A stretch of 64,000 nucleotides of DNA, from NCBI RefSeq assembly GCF_900637655.1, contig NZ_LR134384.1, positions 2,892,501-2,956,500 on the forward strand, in the 5' to 3' direction. This document shows, piece after piece, positions 10,871-20,836 of the stretch. The translations under genes and the position numbers were made by a program. The DNA is from Segatella oris (lineage in GTDB: Bacteria; Bacteroidota; Bacteroidia; Bacteroidales; Bacteroidaceae). Position 1 is the stretch's first letter; every line of letters starts with the position of its first letter. The notes beneath the pieces are model-generated. The model did not search any database and was not told the DNA's origin. It saw only the letters and a list, made by a program, of their open reading frames with translations.

Positions 10871-12553
10871 ATGTTAGAACGATTTTTAACGCAGACAAGC
10901 TTTACTTCGGAGGAAGACTATGCACGGCATCTGCATTTCAAAATACCCGAGAATTTCAACTTCGCTTATGATGTAATGGATGCTTGGGCAACGGAAGAAC
11001 CCGACAAAGTTGCACTGCTCTGGGCCAGTGAACGGGGCGAAGAAGTGAGCACAACCTATAGGGAATTCAAGGAACAAACCGACCAAACAGCTGCTTATTT
11101 CATGCAGCTTGGCATCAAACATGGCGACAAAGTGATGCTCATTTTGAAGCGTCATTATCAGTGGTGGCTATCTATGATGGCCCTTTGTAAGATTGGGGCA
11201 ATAGCTATTCCCGCTACACATATGCTGACAGCTCACGACATCGTGTATCGCAATCAGAGTGCAAGTGTAAAGGTTATCATCTGTGCCAACGACGAATATA
11301 TCACCGAACAGATTGCCAAGGCCATGGCGGAAAGCCCCACAGTGAAAGCTTTGGTGGCCGTTAATGCCCTGTCGGAAACAGACAAACCTGTACCGAAAGG
11401 TTTCCATGATTGGCGCGAAGAATGGGATAAAGCACCTGCCTTTGTGCGCCCGGAGAACGTGAACACCAACGAAGATACAATGTTGATGTACTTCACCAGC
11501 GGTACAAGTGGCGAACCAAAAATGGTTGCTCACGACTTCCTCTACGCTTTGGGGCACCTCACAACGGGTGTATATTGGCACAATCTCCATGCAAACAGCC
11601 TGCATCTTACAGTCGCTGATACGGGTTGGGGCAAGGCCGTTTGGGGCAAACTCTATGGACAATGGTTTGCAGGAGCAACCGTCTTTGTGTATGATCACGA
11701 GAAATTCACGGCCGAAAAGATTATGCAACAGATCGAGAAATACCACATTACATCGTTCTGTGCACCGCCAACCATCTATCGTTTCATAATCCGTGAAGAC
11801 TTCTCTAAATACGATTTGAGCAGTCTTGAATGGTGTACTACGGCAGGAGAAGCCATGAATCCATCGGTAGCAAATAGGTTTAAGGAACTCACCGGCATTA
11901 CCATTTACGAGGGATTTGGCCAGACTGAGACCACAATGACACTTGGAACTTTCCCCTGGGTGAAGCCAAAACCCGGTTCAATGGGAAAGCCAAACCCGCA
12001 ATACGACGTGCGACTGCTGCGCCAAGACGGTACGGAATGCGAAGACGGTGAAAAGGGAGAGATCTGCATCCGCATAGGCGACAAGAAGCCACTCGGCTTG
12101 TTCAAAGGTTATTATCGCGATGAAGAAAAGACCAAAGAGGCTTGGCACGACGGCATTTATCATACAGGTGACATGGCATGGCGCGATGAGGAAGGTTACT
12201 TCTGGTTTGTAGGTCGCACGGATGATGTTATCAAAAGCTCGGGTTATCGCATTGGCCCATTCGAAGTTGAGAATGCACTGATGACGCATCCTGCCGTTGT
12301 TGAATGTGCCATTACAGGCGTTCCCGACCCTATCCGCGGTATGATTGTCAAGGCTACTGTCGTTCTTGCCGCTGAATATAAGGCCAAAGCAGACGACAAT
12401 CTCGTGAAAGAACTGCAGAATCATGTAAAGCATGAGACCGCACCTTATAAGTATCCGCGAGTCATTGAGTTTGTAGATGAGCTGCCAAAGACTATCTCCG
12501 GAAAGATCAGGCGCGTTGAAATTCGCGAAAAAGACAATCAAAAGAAGCCATAA
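10871..12553 (+). CDS. AMP-forming acyl-CoA synthetase
   Basis: A 560-aa adenylate-forming enzyme most like medium-chain acyl-CoA or acetyl-CoA synthetases. Motifs in order are the P-loop YFTSGTSGEPKM, YEGFGQTETT, YHTGDMAWRDEEGYFWFVGR, DDVIKSSGYRIGPFEVEN and the C-terminal catalytic lysine in PKTISGKIRR. The frame stays open upstream to 10775, inside the cupin gene, but the ATG at 10871 matches the family start (MLERFLTQTSF). The upstream XRE-cupin protein is the likely regulator. The acid used as substrate cannot be deduced. Confidence 0.9.
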   Translation: MLERFLTQTSFTSEEDYARHLHFKIPENFNFAYDVMDAWATEEPDKVALLWASERGEEVSTTYREFKEQTDQTAAYFMQLGIKHGDKVMLILKRHYQWWLSMMALCKIGAIAIPATHMLTAHDIVYRNQSASVKVIICANDEYITEQIAKAMAESPTVKALVAVNALSETDKPVPKGFHDWREEWDKAPAFVRPENVNTNEDTMLMYFTSGTSGEPKMVAHDFLYALGHLTTGVYWHNLHANSLHLTVADTGWGKAVWGKLYGQWFAGATVFVYDHEKFTAEKIMQQIEKYHITSFCAPPTIYRFIIREDFSKYDLSSLEWCTTAGEAMNPSVANRFKELTGITIYEGFGQTETTMTLGTFPWVKPKPGSMGKPNPQYDVRLLRQDGTECEDGEKGEICIRIGDKKPLGLFKGYYRDEEKTKEAWHDGIYHTGDMAWRDEEGYFWFVGRTDDVIKSSGYRIGPFEVENALMTHPAVVECAITGVPDPIRGMIVKATVVLAAEYKAKADDNLVKELQNHVKHETAPYKYPRVIEFVDELPKTISGKIRRVEIREKDNQKKP

Positions 12554-12559
12554 AATCAA

Positions 12560-12602
12560 GGAAAATGTGGAATTGATGCTCATCTGTCATTCCACATTTT
12601 CC
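12560..12602. terminator. bidirectional terminator
   Basis: GGAAAATGTGGAAT (from 12560) pairs with ATTCCACATTTTCC (ending 12602). It lies between the acyl-CoA synthetase gene and the convergent lipoprotein gene. Confidence 0.85.
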
Positions 12603-12638
12603 ATTTTCTACGAGGCCATTCCCTTTACAAACAGCCCC

Positions 12639-13316
12639 TCAGATATTGAAACTCTTATAGATTCTCCCTTTATAACTGTTGACACGAAGATTGATTATAC
12701 AACCTTTCGGCAGTCGAGAAAGCGGGACACTGATAAAGCCTCGGCTTGAATAATACTGTGGCATACCTCCTTGGTCATGGTAGAGTGTGAGGTCAAGTCG
12801 GCGGATTTTTCCATCCGTTACCAAGCTGTCAGTAGCTATCAAGCCAAAAGTATGGCCTTTCATTCCCTCTGTTTTCGCCCCCGTTTTCACGGAAAAGCCA
12901 ATATTAACATAGCGATGATTACTGCTTAGCCATGCACTTTCAAAGATAACGGGGTCGGTATGAACCTCACGGAACTTAGTAATCGGATGCCAAGACAGCA
13001 CAGGAACCGGCACCAACCGTATGGCTTCAGTCGGTTTTCCAATCACTTTATTGTAATAAAGCAAGCCACGATAGGTTGCATTTGCCTGCTTAGCCCACTC
13101 TACCTGAAGTCTTGGAGAGAGCACAAGAGAGTCGCCCTCGTCGGTAACTGCACTTGAGATTTCATGGGCAGAAGCCGTATGTGCCTCAACAAAATCAGCC
13201 CGAAGATAAGAGTCTCTGCCGTCACCGCTCTCATAACTGTCATGAGAACAGGCACTCATCATAAGGCCCATGATGAGTGTCTCGAATGATATTCGCAAGA
13301 AACTGAAGCCTTTCAT
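12639..13316 (-). CDS. hypothetical lipoprotein, possibly NigD-like
   Basis: A 225-aa predicted lipoprotein with lipobox LMMSAC (lipidated Cys near residue 23). The two halves look all-beta. The C-terminal half (RYVNIGFSVKTG, GKIRRLDLTLYHDQGG, RGFISVPLSRL, NLRVNSYKGRIYKSF) has the pattern of the NigD-like beta sandwich found in Prevotella, but I am not sure of the match. It starts 7 bp after the acyltransferase stop, so it is probably in the same operon. No function is assigned. Confidence 0.65.
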   Translation of the reverse strand: MKGFSFLRISFETLIMGLMMSACSHDSYESGDGRDSYLRADFVEAHTASAHEISSAVTDEGDSLVLSPRLQVEWAKQANATYRGLLYYNKVIGKPTEAIRLVPVPVLSWHPITKFREVHTDPVIFESAWLSSNHRYVNIGFSVKTGAKTEGMKGHTFGLIATDSLVTDGKIRRLDLTLYHDQGGMPQYYSSRGFISVPLSRLPKGCIINLRVNSYKGRIYKSFNI

Positions 13317-13323
13317 GCGCGGC

Positions 13324-14523
13324 TTACTTGCGGAATGGAAGATGATTGAGCAGCGACTTCAGCTTGCCATTGCCGTTGATGGCGGCCAGATAGTTCTTTG
13401 CAGGATAAGCATACTGACTCAACAAGCAGGCCCGCAGATAGCGTTCGTCCTTGTTTTCGATATCAATCTTATCCAACTGTCCAAGCACATAATCCTCAAA
13501 CTCCTTACGATTGGTCTCCGTATAATGGTCGGTATACATCTTCGTATCCTGTATCATGTCGAGCGCAATGTAGTTACATGGATACATACGATAACAGCGA
13601 TGGATCTCCGTATCAATATGCGTTGCAATCTCATCAAAGAGCTTATTCTTCTGTTGTTCTTGGTCAACGGTCTGTAACCAGTCGTCAATACACGGTGCAC
13701 ATTCATAGTGAATATGTCCCTTGAAGCCCTTGATACCCGTCATCATACTTTCGATATCGTCCTCTGCAGTCTTCTTCCAGAAGGGCACATCACGCCGCAA
13801 TTGATACTCACGGGCCTTGAGATAGTCGCATGGATCATATTCATAAGAGATAGAAAGCGGCACGATATGGAGCTGCGTCAGACGCTCAATGATGGTTCCC
13901 TCGCCACCCATGGCCATCATTTTCAGGATAGCAGGCTGCGTAAGGTCGTTTGAATTCTTGGCACGTCCCTGTCGTTGTGCTATCCAAACATTCTCATTTT
14001 TCACGTTAATGGCAAAGTGGATATACTCTGACATGCGCTTGCTTGCCTTCAACATCTCCACAGAGTGAAGGGCCCGTTCAACGGTAAACGACTTGTTCAC
14101 ACGCACAAGATCTTTCACCCAAGGCAGTGTCAGCAGGTTGTCACCAATGGCGATTTCACAGGTAGTATCAAAGCCCACATCAATCAACAGCTTATCAAGG
14201 AAAGCCGAATCAAGCACGATATCACGATGATTGCTCACAAAAGTGTAGCGGTTCTTGATGTTGATGTTATAGGCATCCATGTCACAACCCAAGCTCTGCT
14301 TAACGACTAACTGCTGCAGGAAGGGGTAACAGAATGCCTTTTGGAATTCAAGATTCGTCTTGCATGCACGCATCTTGGCAGCAATATTGTCGAGTGGCAC
14401 ACCGGGATAAAGGTAAGCCAAGACCTTCTGGAATTGAGAATCACTCAATAACCTGTCGTAAACCTCGGGTAATTCCTCGGGTTCAAAAGGTCTGATACAA
14501 TCAAACTCTGCTGGGATTTTCAT
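13324..14523 (-). CDS. glycerol-3-phosphate/lysophosphatidate acyltransferase-like protein
   Basis: A 399-aa protein of the PlsB/PlsC acyltransferase superfamily. The catalytic motif NHRDIVLD (HxxxxD) lies near residue 98, preceded by YTFVS. A second block, ENVWIAQRQGRAKNS, matches the motif that binds the glycerol phosphate, and IVPLSISYEYDPCD matches the later P-motif. The C-terminal third is an extension of unknown role. The reaction is likely acyl transfer to a glycerophospholipid precursor; the acceptor is not determined. It lies 28 bp downstream of the DeoR-type regulator on the same strand. Confidence 0.82.
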   Translation of the reverse strand: MKIPAEFDCIRPFEPEELPEVYDRLLSDSQFQKVLAYLYPGVPLDNIAAKMRACKTNLEFQKAFCYPFLQQLVVKQSLGCDMDAYNINIKNRYTFVSNHRDIVLDSAFLDKLLIDVGFDTTCEIAIGDNLLTLPWVKDLVRVNKSFTVERALHSVEMLKASKRMSEYIHFAINVKNENVWIAQRQGRAKNSNDLTQPAILKMMAMGGEGTIIERLTQLHIVPLSISYEYDPCDYLKAREYQLRRDVPFWKKTAEDDIESMMTGIKGFKGHIHYECAPCIDDWLQTVDQEQQKNKLFDEIATHIDTEIHRCYRMYPCNYIALDMIQDTKMYTDHYTETNRKEFEDYVLGQLDKIDIENKDERYLRACLLSQYAYPAKNYLAAINGNGKLKSLLNHLPFRK

Positions 14524-14551
14524 AATATGTTTGTCTTTAAATTAAACGTCG

Positions 14552-15343
14552 TTAAATGTGCTGAAGCCCTGAAACAGAAGCTCCGGCGATAATAAGTTCG
14601 ATGCCAAGTTCCTCAATGGAGCGGGCAACAGCAGGCGAAACATGGTTGTCAGTGATAATAGTATCAACGTCATCCATACCACAAATACGCGCAAAACCAC
14701 GTCGGCCAAACTTGCTGGAGTCTGCAAGTACAACGGTTTTCTGTGCCGTACGTATCATCTTGCGGTTGAGTTCAGCCTCGCGCATGTCGGTAGTTGAAAT
14801 GCCAAAGTCAAGATCTATGCCGTCAACTCCCAAGAAAAACTTACTGAACGAGCAGCTGTCAAGAATTCTTTCTGCATACTCTCCCACCACGGAAAGACTG
14901 CTATGGCGCACTACTCCGCCCAATTGTATGATGTCGATGTTCTCATTCTGGGCCAGCAACTCCGTGGCCTGAAGCGATGCTGAGACTGCCATCAGCTTGC
15001 CACTTGTGTGCAGATTGCGGGCCAAAGCATGGATTGTAGTGCCCGAAGCCAAGAGAATAGAGTCACAAGGCACGACAAGTTGGGCCGCTTCCATACCGAT
15101 AAGCTGCTTCTCTTCAGCGTTCAAGCTCTCTTTCTCGTTGACCGAACGGTTGTTGGCAAAAGGATTAATGAGGATAGCCTTACCGTGACTGCGATACAGT
15201 TTACCGCCTTTTTCCAACTCGGTAAGGTCTTTACGAATGGTTACAGACGACACATCAAGCAATTCTGCCAGTTCAGAAACCTGCACAGAACCCTGTTTCA
15301 AAAGTTGTTCTAAAATCGAGGTGTGGCGCTCTTCCTTAGTCAT
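14552..15343 (-). CDS. DeoR/GlpR-family transcriptional regulator
   Basis: A 263-aa repressor. The N-terminal helix-turn-helix (MTKEERHTSILEQLLKQG, VSSVTIRKDLTELE) is followed by a sugar-phosphate-binding DeoR C-terminal domain (GTTIHALARNL, GVDGIDLDFGISTTD, VVLADSSKFGRRGF). The frame opens at 15418, but a TATCTTTG -7 element at 15386-15393 and the family N-terminus support the ATG at 15343. The divergent glpABC operon starts 1.24 kb away, which suggests a GlpR role responding to glycerol-3-phosphate. That assignment is inference. Confidence 0.88.
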   Translation of the reverse strand: MTKEERHTSILEQLLKQGSVQVSELAELLDVSSVTIRKDLTELEKGGKLYRSHGKAILINPFANNRSVNEKESLNAEEKQLIGMEAAQLVVPCDSILLASGTTIHALARNLHTSGKLMAVSASLQATELLAQNENIDIIQLGGVVRHSSLSVVGEYAERILDSCSFSKFFLGVDGIDLDFGISTTDMREAELNRKMIRTAQKTVVLADSSKFGRRGFARICGMDDVDTIITDNHVSPAVARSIEELGIELIIAGASVSGLQHI

Positions 15344-15639
15344 TGGCTGAAAATTTAATCTGATTATCCATTTGAGATAACTATACAAAGATAGACCTTT
15401 TCTTTTATATTGGTTCACGCGAGCATATGTTTTAACAAATTATTAACTAACAACACGCGCCCACATAGCCACACGCTGAAACATAGATTGCAATCGCCTG
15501 CAGTATGAACCACAGGCAGTTGCATGATTTGCTCACTCTTCCTATCCTTCCCTTGCTTTGAAAAAGGGCCTCAACAACGATGCTACATACTGCGTCACAG
15601 CCTTATTTTACAGCAAAAGAGAACTGCTTTAACACGCTT

Positions 15640-15990
15640 TTCACTGTAAACATTCTTGCTCAAATTTAACACTTCATGGAGCCACCAAATAGAAATAAAA
15701 ATCCGTTTTCAATGCCGATGTACAGCCCTTGCACAGCTTCGACCATCTCATTTTTATCTTCTTGCGTTGCAATCTCAGTCACTTTACCATGCTTTCTGAC
15801 TCAGATTACATCATAACTTCATGCAGATAGCAAGGTGATTTGACGCAAATTGCAGTGAATTTCAACGTAATTTCATTTCATCTTTTGTGTTTAGTTTCAC
15901 AATCATCTGATTGTCAATAAATTACAAACTTCCGAATTTCAGCACATATTTGGAGCGAGAAAGAGTTCCTTCTTGAATTTACAAGTTTGA
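15640..15990. repeat. composite intergenic repeat with 22-bp array
   Basis: An ordered module within a gene-free 1.2-kb gap. Part A (15640-15720) has TTTAACACTTCATGGAGCC and CACCAAATAGAAA. Part B is a 22-bp period array with units at 15794, 15816, 15838 and 15860. Part C (about 15890-15990) has ATCTGATTGTCAATAA and ATATTTGGAGCGAGA. The same A-B-C order occurs at 30249, 37963 and 47613. The rest of the gap (15344-15639 and 15991-16446) is AT-rich with nothing recognised. Confidence 0.8.
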
Positions 15991-16446
15991 TAACTCAAAT
16001 TGTAAATGTTTGTGATAAGAATTAACATATATCTTGCCAAAGGCGAATATGCACGGAGACCTGCTGCGAAGAGGCCTGCGACAACCCTGCCATGACGTGC
16101 CTCTTATATTTCTTTTCCGCTCAAAGAAAATGTAAGGCATCATATTCTTCAGCATCAATTAAACTGCAATCTGCCACATCTTAAACCGCATTCAAAAACA
16201 GTTCATCATCTCACATCCTGCAAATCATCCTGCATTTATTTCATAACGAAACATTATTTTCTTTTTTATTTATTCTCCATTAGATATATCTTCGTTTCAA
16301 AACTAAATATCTTCACAAATCAATATATTCTTCAAAACAAGATTAATTCAATTTAAGGAATTCAGTCGATAGTACAGTAAATAAAATAAAATTAAGCTAT
16401 TTAATGCGTAATAAAAGTTAAATAAACAGCAAATACAGGCGTAAGT

Positions 16447-16477
16447 TTTGAATTACCAGAAATAAAAACTATTTTTG
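16447..16477 (+). promoter_or_regulatory. glpABC promoter
   Basis: TTTG (16447-16450), a 19-nt spacer and TATTTTTG (16470-16477). The leader to the glpA ATG is about 100 nt, room for an operator, but I see no clear inverted repeat. Confidence 0.75.
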
Positions 16478-16580
16478 TTGCGTTATGAAAGCTTTTCAAT
16501 ATCATACAAAAGACATCATGAGTGAATAAGAGCTATAAAACCATACGATACAGACGAAACTCTATTTCCTATCCAAAACT

Positions 16581-18203
16581 ATGAATAAAGAACAACATAC
16601 AACCTATGATGTAATCGTTATCGGCGGCGGAATCACCGGAGCTGGTGTGGCAAGAGATTGTGCCATGCGAGGACTGAAGGTGCTTCTCGTTGAGAAATAC
16701 GATTTGACCAATGGTGCAACCGGGCGCAACCACGGTCTCTTGCACAGTGGAGCGCGCTATGCAGTGACCGACAGAGAGTCGGCAACAGAGTGCATTCAGG
16801 AGAACATGACACTGCGAAAGATTGCGCGTCATTGCGTAGAAGAGACCGACGGTCTGTTCATTACGCTGCCCGAAGACGACATTCTGTATCAGCAAACCTT
16901 TGTAGATGCGTGCCGAAATGCAGGTATTCGCGCTGATATTATTGACCCGAAAGAGGCCATCCGATTGGAACCGGCAGTCAACCCAACGCTGATTGGTGCG
17001 GTTAGAGTGCCAGATGCCTCGATAGATCCATTCAGATTGACTGCTGCCAACGTACTCGATGCACGTTTGCATGGCGCAACTGTGCTCACCTATCACGAGG
17101 TAACACGACTCATCATCAACAATGGCAGAGTGGAAGGTGTCGTGATGCGCGACAACATCACAGGCGAAATGCGGGAAGCCCACGCCCAACTTACGATCAA
17201 TGCTGCAGGCATCTGGGGGCACTTGATTGCTGAAATGGCCGATGTTCCATTGAATATGTTCCCCGCAAAAGGCTCATTACTCATCTTCGGACACCGTGTC
17301 AATCAGATGGTTATCAACCGATGTCGCAAGCCGGCCAATGCCGATATTCTCGTTCCCGACGATGCAGTTTGCGTGATTGGAACGACCAGTGACCGCGTCT
17401 CCTACGACGTTATAGACCATCTGAAGGTTACTCCTGAAGAAGTAGATATATTGATTAGCGAAGGCGAAAAACTTGCACCGGCGCTTGCAACGACCCGAAT
17501 TCTGCGGGCTTATGCCGGTGTTCGTCCGCTTGTTGCCGCCGACAACGACCCCTCCGGGCGTAATATCAGCCGAGGTATCGTGTTGCTTGACCACGAAAAA
17601 CGCGACGGATTAGGCGGCTTCATCACGATAACGGGCGGCAAGATGATGACTTACAGGCTCATGGCAGAGCTTGCAACCGACCTCGCATGCAAGAAGTTGG
17701 GAGTCAACAAGGCCTGCGAAACCGCAGAAAAGCCATTACCCGGCTCGGAAGAAAAATGCTCAAAGAAAGGTCTTTCGACAGAACGGCTCGCCGAAGAAGG
17801 GCGCCATGGCACGCTGACTTCGCTCATCCCGGCCGATACAATCATGGATAAGGCATTGGTTTGTGAATGCGAAGAGGTGAGCGTTGGCGAGATGAAGTAT
17901 GCTGTCGACAAGCTTCATGTGAAGAATCTCATTAATATGCGCCGTCGCACTCGCGTCAGTATGGGTACCTGTCAGGGCACACTTTGCGCCTGTCGTGCCG
18001 CATGTGTACTCTGCAATCTTACCCAAACAGATGCCAAGAAAAGCCAGGCTGACCTTGCTTCTGTAATGGCTGAGCGCTGGAAAGGCATGCGCCCGGTGGC
18101 TTGGGGAGATACTTTGAAGGAGTCACAACTCATGTCTATGGTCTACGAAGGCCTCTGCGGACTGAACCAGAGGACTGGAAAAGGAAAGGAGATTGCAAGA
18201 TGA
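16581..18203 (+). CDS. glpA: anaerobic glycerol-3-phosphate dehydrogenase subunit A
   Basis: A 540-aa FAD flavoprotein that oxidises sn-glycerol-3-phosphate to dihydroxyacetone phosphate, passing electrons through GlpB and GlpC to menaquinone. The N-terminal dinucleotide fold DVIVIGGGITGAGVARD is followed by TNGATGRNHGLLHSGARY of the FAD-dependent DAO family. The C-terminal BFD-like [2Fe-2S] domain carries CEC (about 428-430) and CQGTLCACRAACVLC (from about 464). It is the first gene of glpABC, and its stop overlaps glpB by 4 bp (ATGA). No glycerol kinase or facilitator gene is nearby. Confidence 0.95.
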   Translation: MNKEQHTTYDVIVIGGGITGAGVARDCAMRGLKVLLVEKYDLTNGATGRNHGLLHSGARYAVTDRESATECIQENMTLRKIARHCVEETDGLFITLPEDDILYQQTFVDACRNAGIRADIIDPKEAIRLEPAVNPTLIGAVRVPDASIDPFRLTAANVLDARLHGATVLTYHEVTRLIINNGRVEGVVMRDNITGEMREAHAQLTINAAGIWGHLIAEMADVPLNMFPAKGSLLIFGHRVNQMVINRCRKPANADILVPDDAVCVIGTTSDRVSYDVIDHLKVTPEEVDILISEGEKLAPALATTRILRAYAGVRPLVAADNDPSGRNISRGIVLLDHEKRDGLGGFITITGGKMMTYRLMAELATDLACKKLGVNKACETAEKPLPGSEEKCSKKGLSTERLAEEGRHGTLTSLIPADTIMDKALVCECEEVSVGEMKYAVDKLHVKNLINMRRRTRVSMGTCQGTLCACRAACVLCNLTQTDAKKSQADLASVMAERWKGMRPVAWGDTLKESQLMSMVYEGLCGLNQRTGKGKEIAR

Positions 18204-19444
18204 AATTCGATACAATAATAATAGGTGGCGGTCTTAGTGGATTGACTTGTGCCGCCATGCTCGTCAAAAGCGGTCATAAAGTGGGGCTTGTGACGGCCGG
18301 ACAAAGTACTTTGCACTTCAATTCCGGCTCATTTGAACTGTTAGGATGCAACAAGGGAGAGGCTGTAGAGAAGCCTTTGGAAGCGATAAAGCAATTAGAT
18401 GAGGGCCACCCCTACCGCAAAATCGAGGGCGAAAAGCTTGAAACCTATATCGAAGAAGCCGAGAACCTGCTTGCAGAAGCAGGCTTGAAACTGAAAGGGA
18501 ACAAGGAAAAGAACCATCTTCGCCTATCTCCTATCGGCACAACACAACCTGCATGGCTCACCCTCGAAAACCTTCTTACCCTTGAAACTGCAGAGGAGTT
18601 GAAGGGCAAGAAGCTGCTTTTGGCCAACATAGAAGGCTTTTTAGACTGGCCCGTTCCCTATCTTTCAGACAGCTTGCAGACGATGGGAGCCGACGTGAAA
18701 GAAGCCACTTTCACCACCAAGGAATTAGAGTTCGCCCGTGAAAGTCCTACAGAGATGCGTGCCACCAACATCGCCAAATATCTCAGTAAGCCACAGCATG
18801 TAACCGATGTTGCCCGCGAAATCAACCGCATTGCCACCGACTTCGATGCGGTTTTGTTGCCTGCTGTGCTGGGACTGACCAGTGATGATGCGGTCAAATT
18901 GCTGCGCAAATCCATTCATACGCCTATAGAATTCGTGGCAACCATGCCTCCTTCGGTACCCGGTATATATATCCAGAACAAGCTACGTGCTTTCATTCAA
19001 GAGCAGGGAGCAGTGATTTTGAACAGCGACACGGTAGACAATGGCATTTTTGAAGACGGCAGACTCACGGCCATCACAACCGAGAAGTTAGAAGAAACAT
19101 GCCTTACGGCCGACCAATATGTATTGGCCACAGGCTCATTTATCAGCGGGGGACTCGTTTCCAACTATCTCAAGGTGAGTGAACCTGTCTTCAATCTTGA
19201 CGTAGAAGCTACTGAAAACCGCGAACAGTGGACATCAGAATATCTCTTCGATGAACAGCAATATATGGCGTTTGGCGTAAAGACTGACGATGATTTCCAC
19301 ACGATAAAAGACGGAAAGACCATAGAGAATCTCTTTGCCATTGGCTCTGTTTTGAGCGGTAACAACAGCATCAAGCAAGCCAACGGCACGGGAGTATCCA
19401 TGCTCACGGCTATCGCTGTGGCACACCATATCCTAAATAAATAA
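18200..19444 (+). CDS. glpB: anaerobic glycerol-3-phosphate dehydrogenase subunit B
   Basis: A 414-aa second flavoprotein subunit of the GlpABC complex. It opens with an FMN/FAD-type nucleotide fold (MKFDTIIIGGGLSGLTCAAM) and ends with NLFAIGSVLSGNNSIKQANG and TGVSMLTAIAVA. The start is the ATG overlapping the glpA stop by 4 bp; the frame is open further upstream but only inside glpA. The stop is 4 bp before glpC. The overlaps imply translational coupling of the subunits. Confidence 0.94.
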   Translation: MKFDTIIIGGGLSGLTCAAMLVKSGHKVGLVTAGQSTLHFNSGSFELLGCNKGEAVEKPLEAIKQLDEGHPYRKIEGEKLETYIEEAENLLAEAGLKLKGNKEKNHLRLSPIGTTQPAWLTLENLLTLETAEELKGKKLLLANIEGFLDWPVPYLSDSLQTMGADVKEATFTTKELEFARESPTEMRATNIAKYLSKPQHVTDVAREINRIATDFDAVLLPAVLGLTSDDAVKLLRKSIHTPIEFVATMPPSVPGIYIQNKLRAFIQEQGAVILNSDTVDNGIFEDGRLTAITTEKLEETCLTADQYVLATGSFISGGLVSNYLKVSEPVFNLDVEATENREQWTSEYLFDEQQYMAFGVKTDDDFHTIKDGKTIENLFAIGSVLSGNNSIKQANGTGVSMLTAIAVAHHILNK

Positions 19445-19448
19445 CACT

Positions 19449-20702
19449 ATGCAAGCCAGAATACAACTTAAAAATATCAGCCAACATGAATTGGAACAAT
19501 GTATGAAATGTTCCATTTGCACGGTATATTGCCCTGTTTCGGCTGTCGAACCGAAATATCCCGGGCCGAAACATGCGGGGCCAGACCTTATGCGTTACCG
19601 CATGAAAGACGCTGATTTCTTCAATGAGAACCTGAAGATGTGTCTCAATTGCAAGCGCTGTGAGGTTGCCTGTCCAAATGGAGTGAAGATTGGAGACATC
19701 ATCCAAGAGGCCCGCATCAAATACAGTACGCATAGTCCTTCGCTGCGTGATCGCATGCTTGCCAATACAGATTTCGTCGGAACAATGGCTACTATGGTGG
19801 CTCCGGTGGTGAATTTCTCATTGGGACTGAAGCCTGCAAAGATGGTTCTTCATTCGGTAATGGGCGTTGACAAGCACCGAACTTTCCCCGCATACAGCAG
19901 TCAGAAGTTTGAAACCTGGTTCAAGAAAGAAGCTGCCGACAAGCAGAAAGCATTCTCAAAGTTTGTGAGTTACTTCCACGGTTGCTATGTCAACTACAAC
20001 TATCCACAGCTCGGCAAGGACTTGGTAAAGATATTAAATGCCTGCGGATACGGCGTTCATCTGCTTGAAAAGGAGAAATGTTGCGGCGTTGCACTTATTG
20101 CCAACGGCCTTTCCAAACAGGCAAAGCGGCAAGGAGAGGCTAATATGAATGCCATGCGGCAATCTATCAAGAACAACGATGAAGCCATTGTGACGACCAG
20201 TTCGACCTGTACGTTCACCATGCGTGACGAATATAAGCACCTCCTTGAAATTGACAACGAAGACGTGAGAGGCAGTCTGATGCTGGCAACTCGCTTCCTT
20301 TACAATCTCATCAGCAACGGGAAGATACGTCTCTCCTTTAGAAAGGACTTTCAAAAAAGGGTTGCTTATCACACAGCATGCCACATGGAGCGCATGGGAT
20401 GGGTCATCTACAGCACTGAACTGCTGAAAATGATTCCAGGACTCGACCTGATCATGCTCGAAAGTCAGTGCTGCGGAATAGCCGGAACCTATGGTTTCAA
20501 GAAAGAAAACTACGAGCGTTCGCAGAAGATTGGCGAGAGTCTGTTCGACAACATCAATAAAGTTGCTCCCGATTGTGTTTCTACCGACTGCGAAACTTGC
20601 AAGTGGCAGATTGAGATGTCAACCCAATACAAGGTCATTAACCCAATCTCTCTCATTGCCGAAGCCCTTGATGTAGAGGCCACCCAACAGCTCAATGCCT
20701 GA
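19449..20702 (+). CDS. glpC: anaerobic glycerol-3-phosphate dehydrogenase subunit C
   Basis: A 417-aa iron-sulfur subunit that anchors GlpAB to the membrane electron chain. Two [4Fe-4S] motifs lie near the N-terminus: CMKCSICTVYCP and CLNCKRCEVACP. Two CCG-type domains follow (FHGCYVNYNYP with EKCCGVALI, and YHTACHMERMGW with ESQCCGIAGTYG), as in heterodisulfide-reductase-type subunits. It is the last gene of the operon; after it come a 22-bp array and a terminator at 21035. Confidence 0.95.
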   Translation: MQARIQLKNISQHELEQCMKCSICTVYCPVSAVEPKYPGPKHAGPDLMRYRMKDADFFNENLKMCLNCKRCEVACPNGVKIGDIIQEARIKYSTHSPSLRDRMLANTDFVGTMATMVAPVVNFSLGLKPAKMVLHSVMGVDKHRTFPAYSSQKFETWFKKEAADKQKAFSKFVSYFHGCYVNYNYPQLGKDLVKILNACGYGVHLLEKEKCCGVALIANGLSKQAKRQGEANMNAMRQSIKNNDEAIVTTSSTCTFTMRDEYKHLLEIDNEDVRGSLMLATRFLYNLISNGKIRLSFRKDFQKRVAYHTACHMERMGWVIYSTELLKMIPGLDLIMLESQCCGIAGTYGFKKENYERSQKIGESLFDNINKVAPDCVSTDCETCKWQIEMSTQYKVINPISLIAEALDVEATQQLNA

Positions 20703-20836
20703 AAACCATGGCCTTCTGAAGTTCCTTACGCCGTCAATCACCCCCACAAGGGTATAAGTGTGGCAACCTCATCAGGCAGGCATTGTCAGCGAATTTATAT
20801 CTCGTTGAATTTCAACGGCTTACATCATACATTTCA

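Noticed and set aside
11168-11746. A 192-codon minus-strand frame
   Set aside because: It is the shadow of the acyl-CoA synthetase gene, which carries all family motifs.
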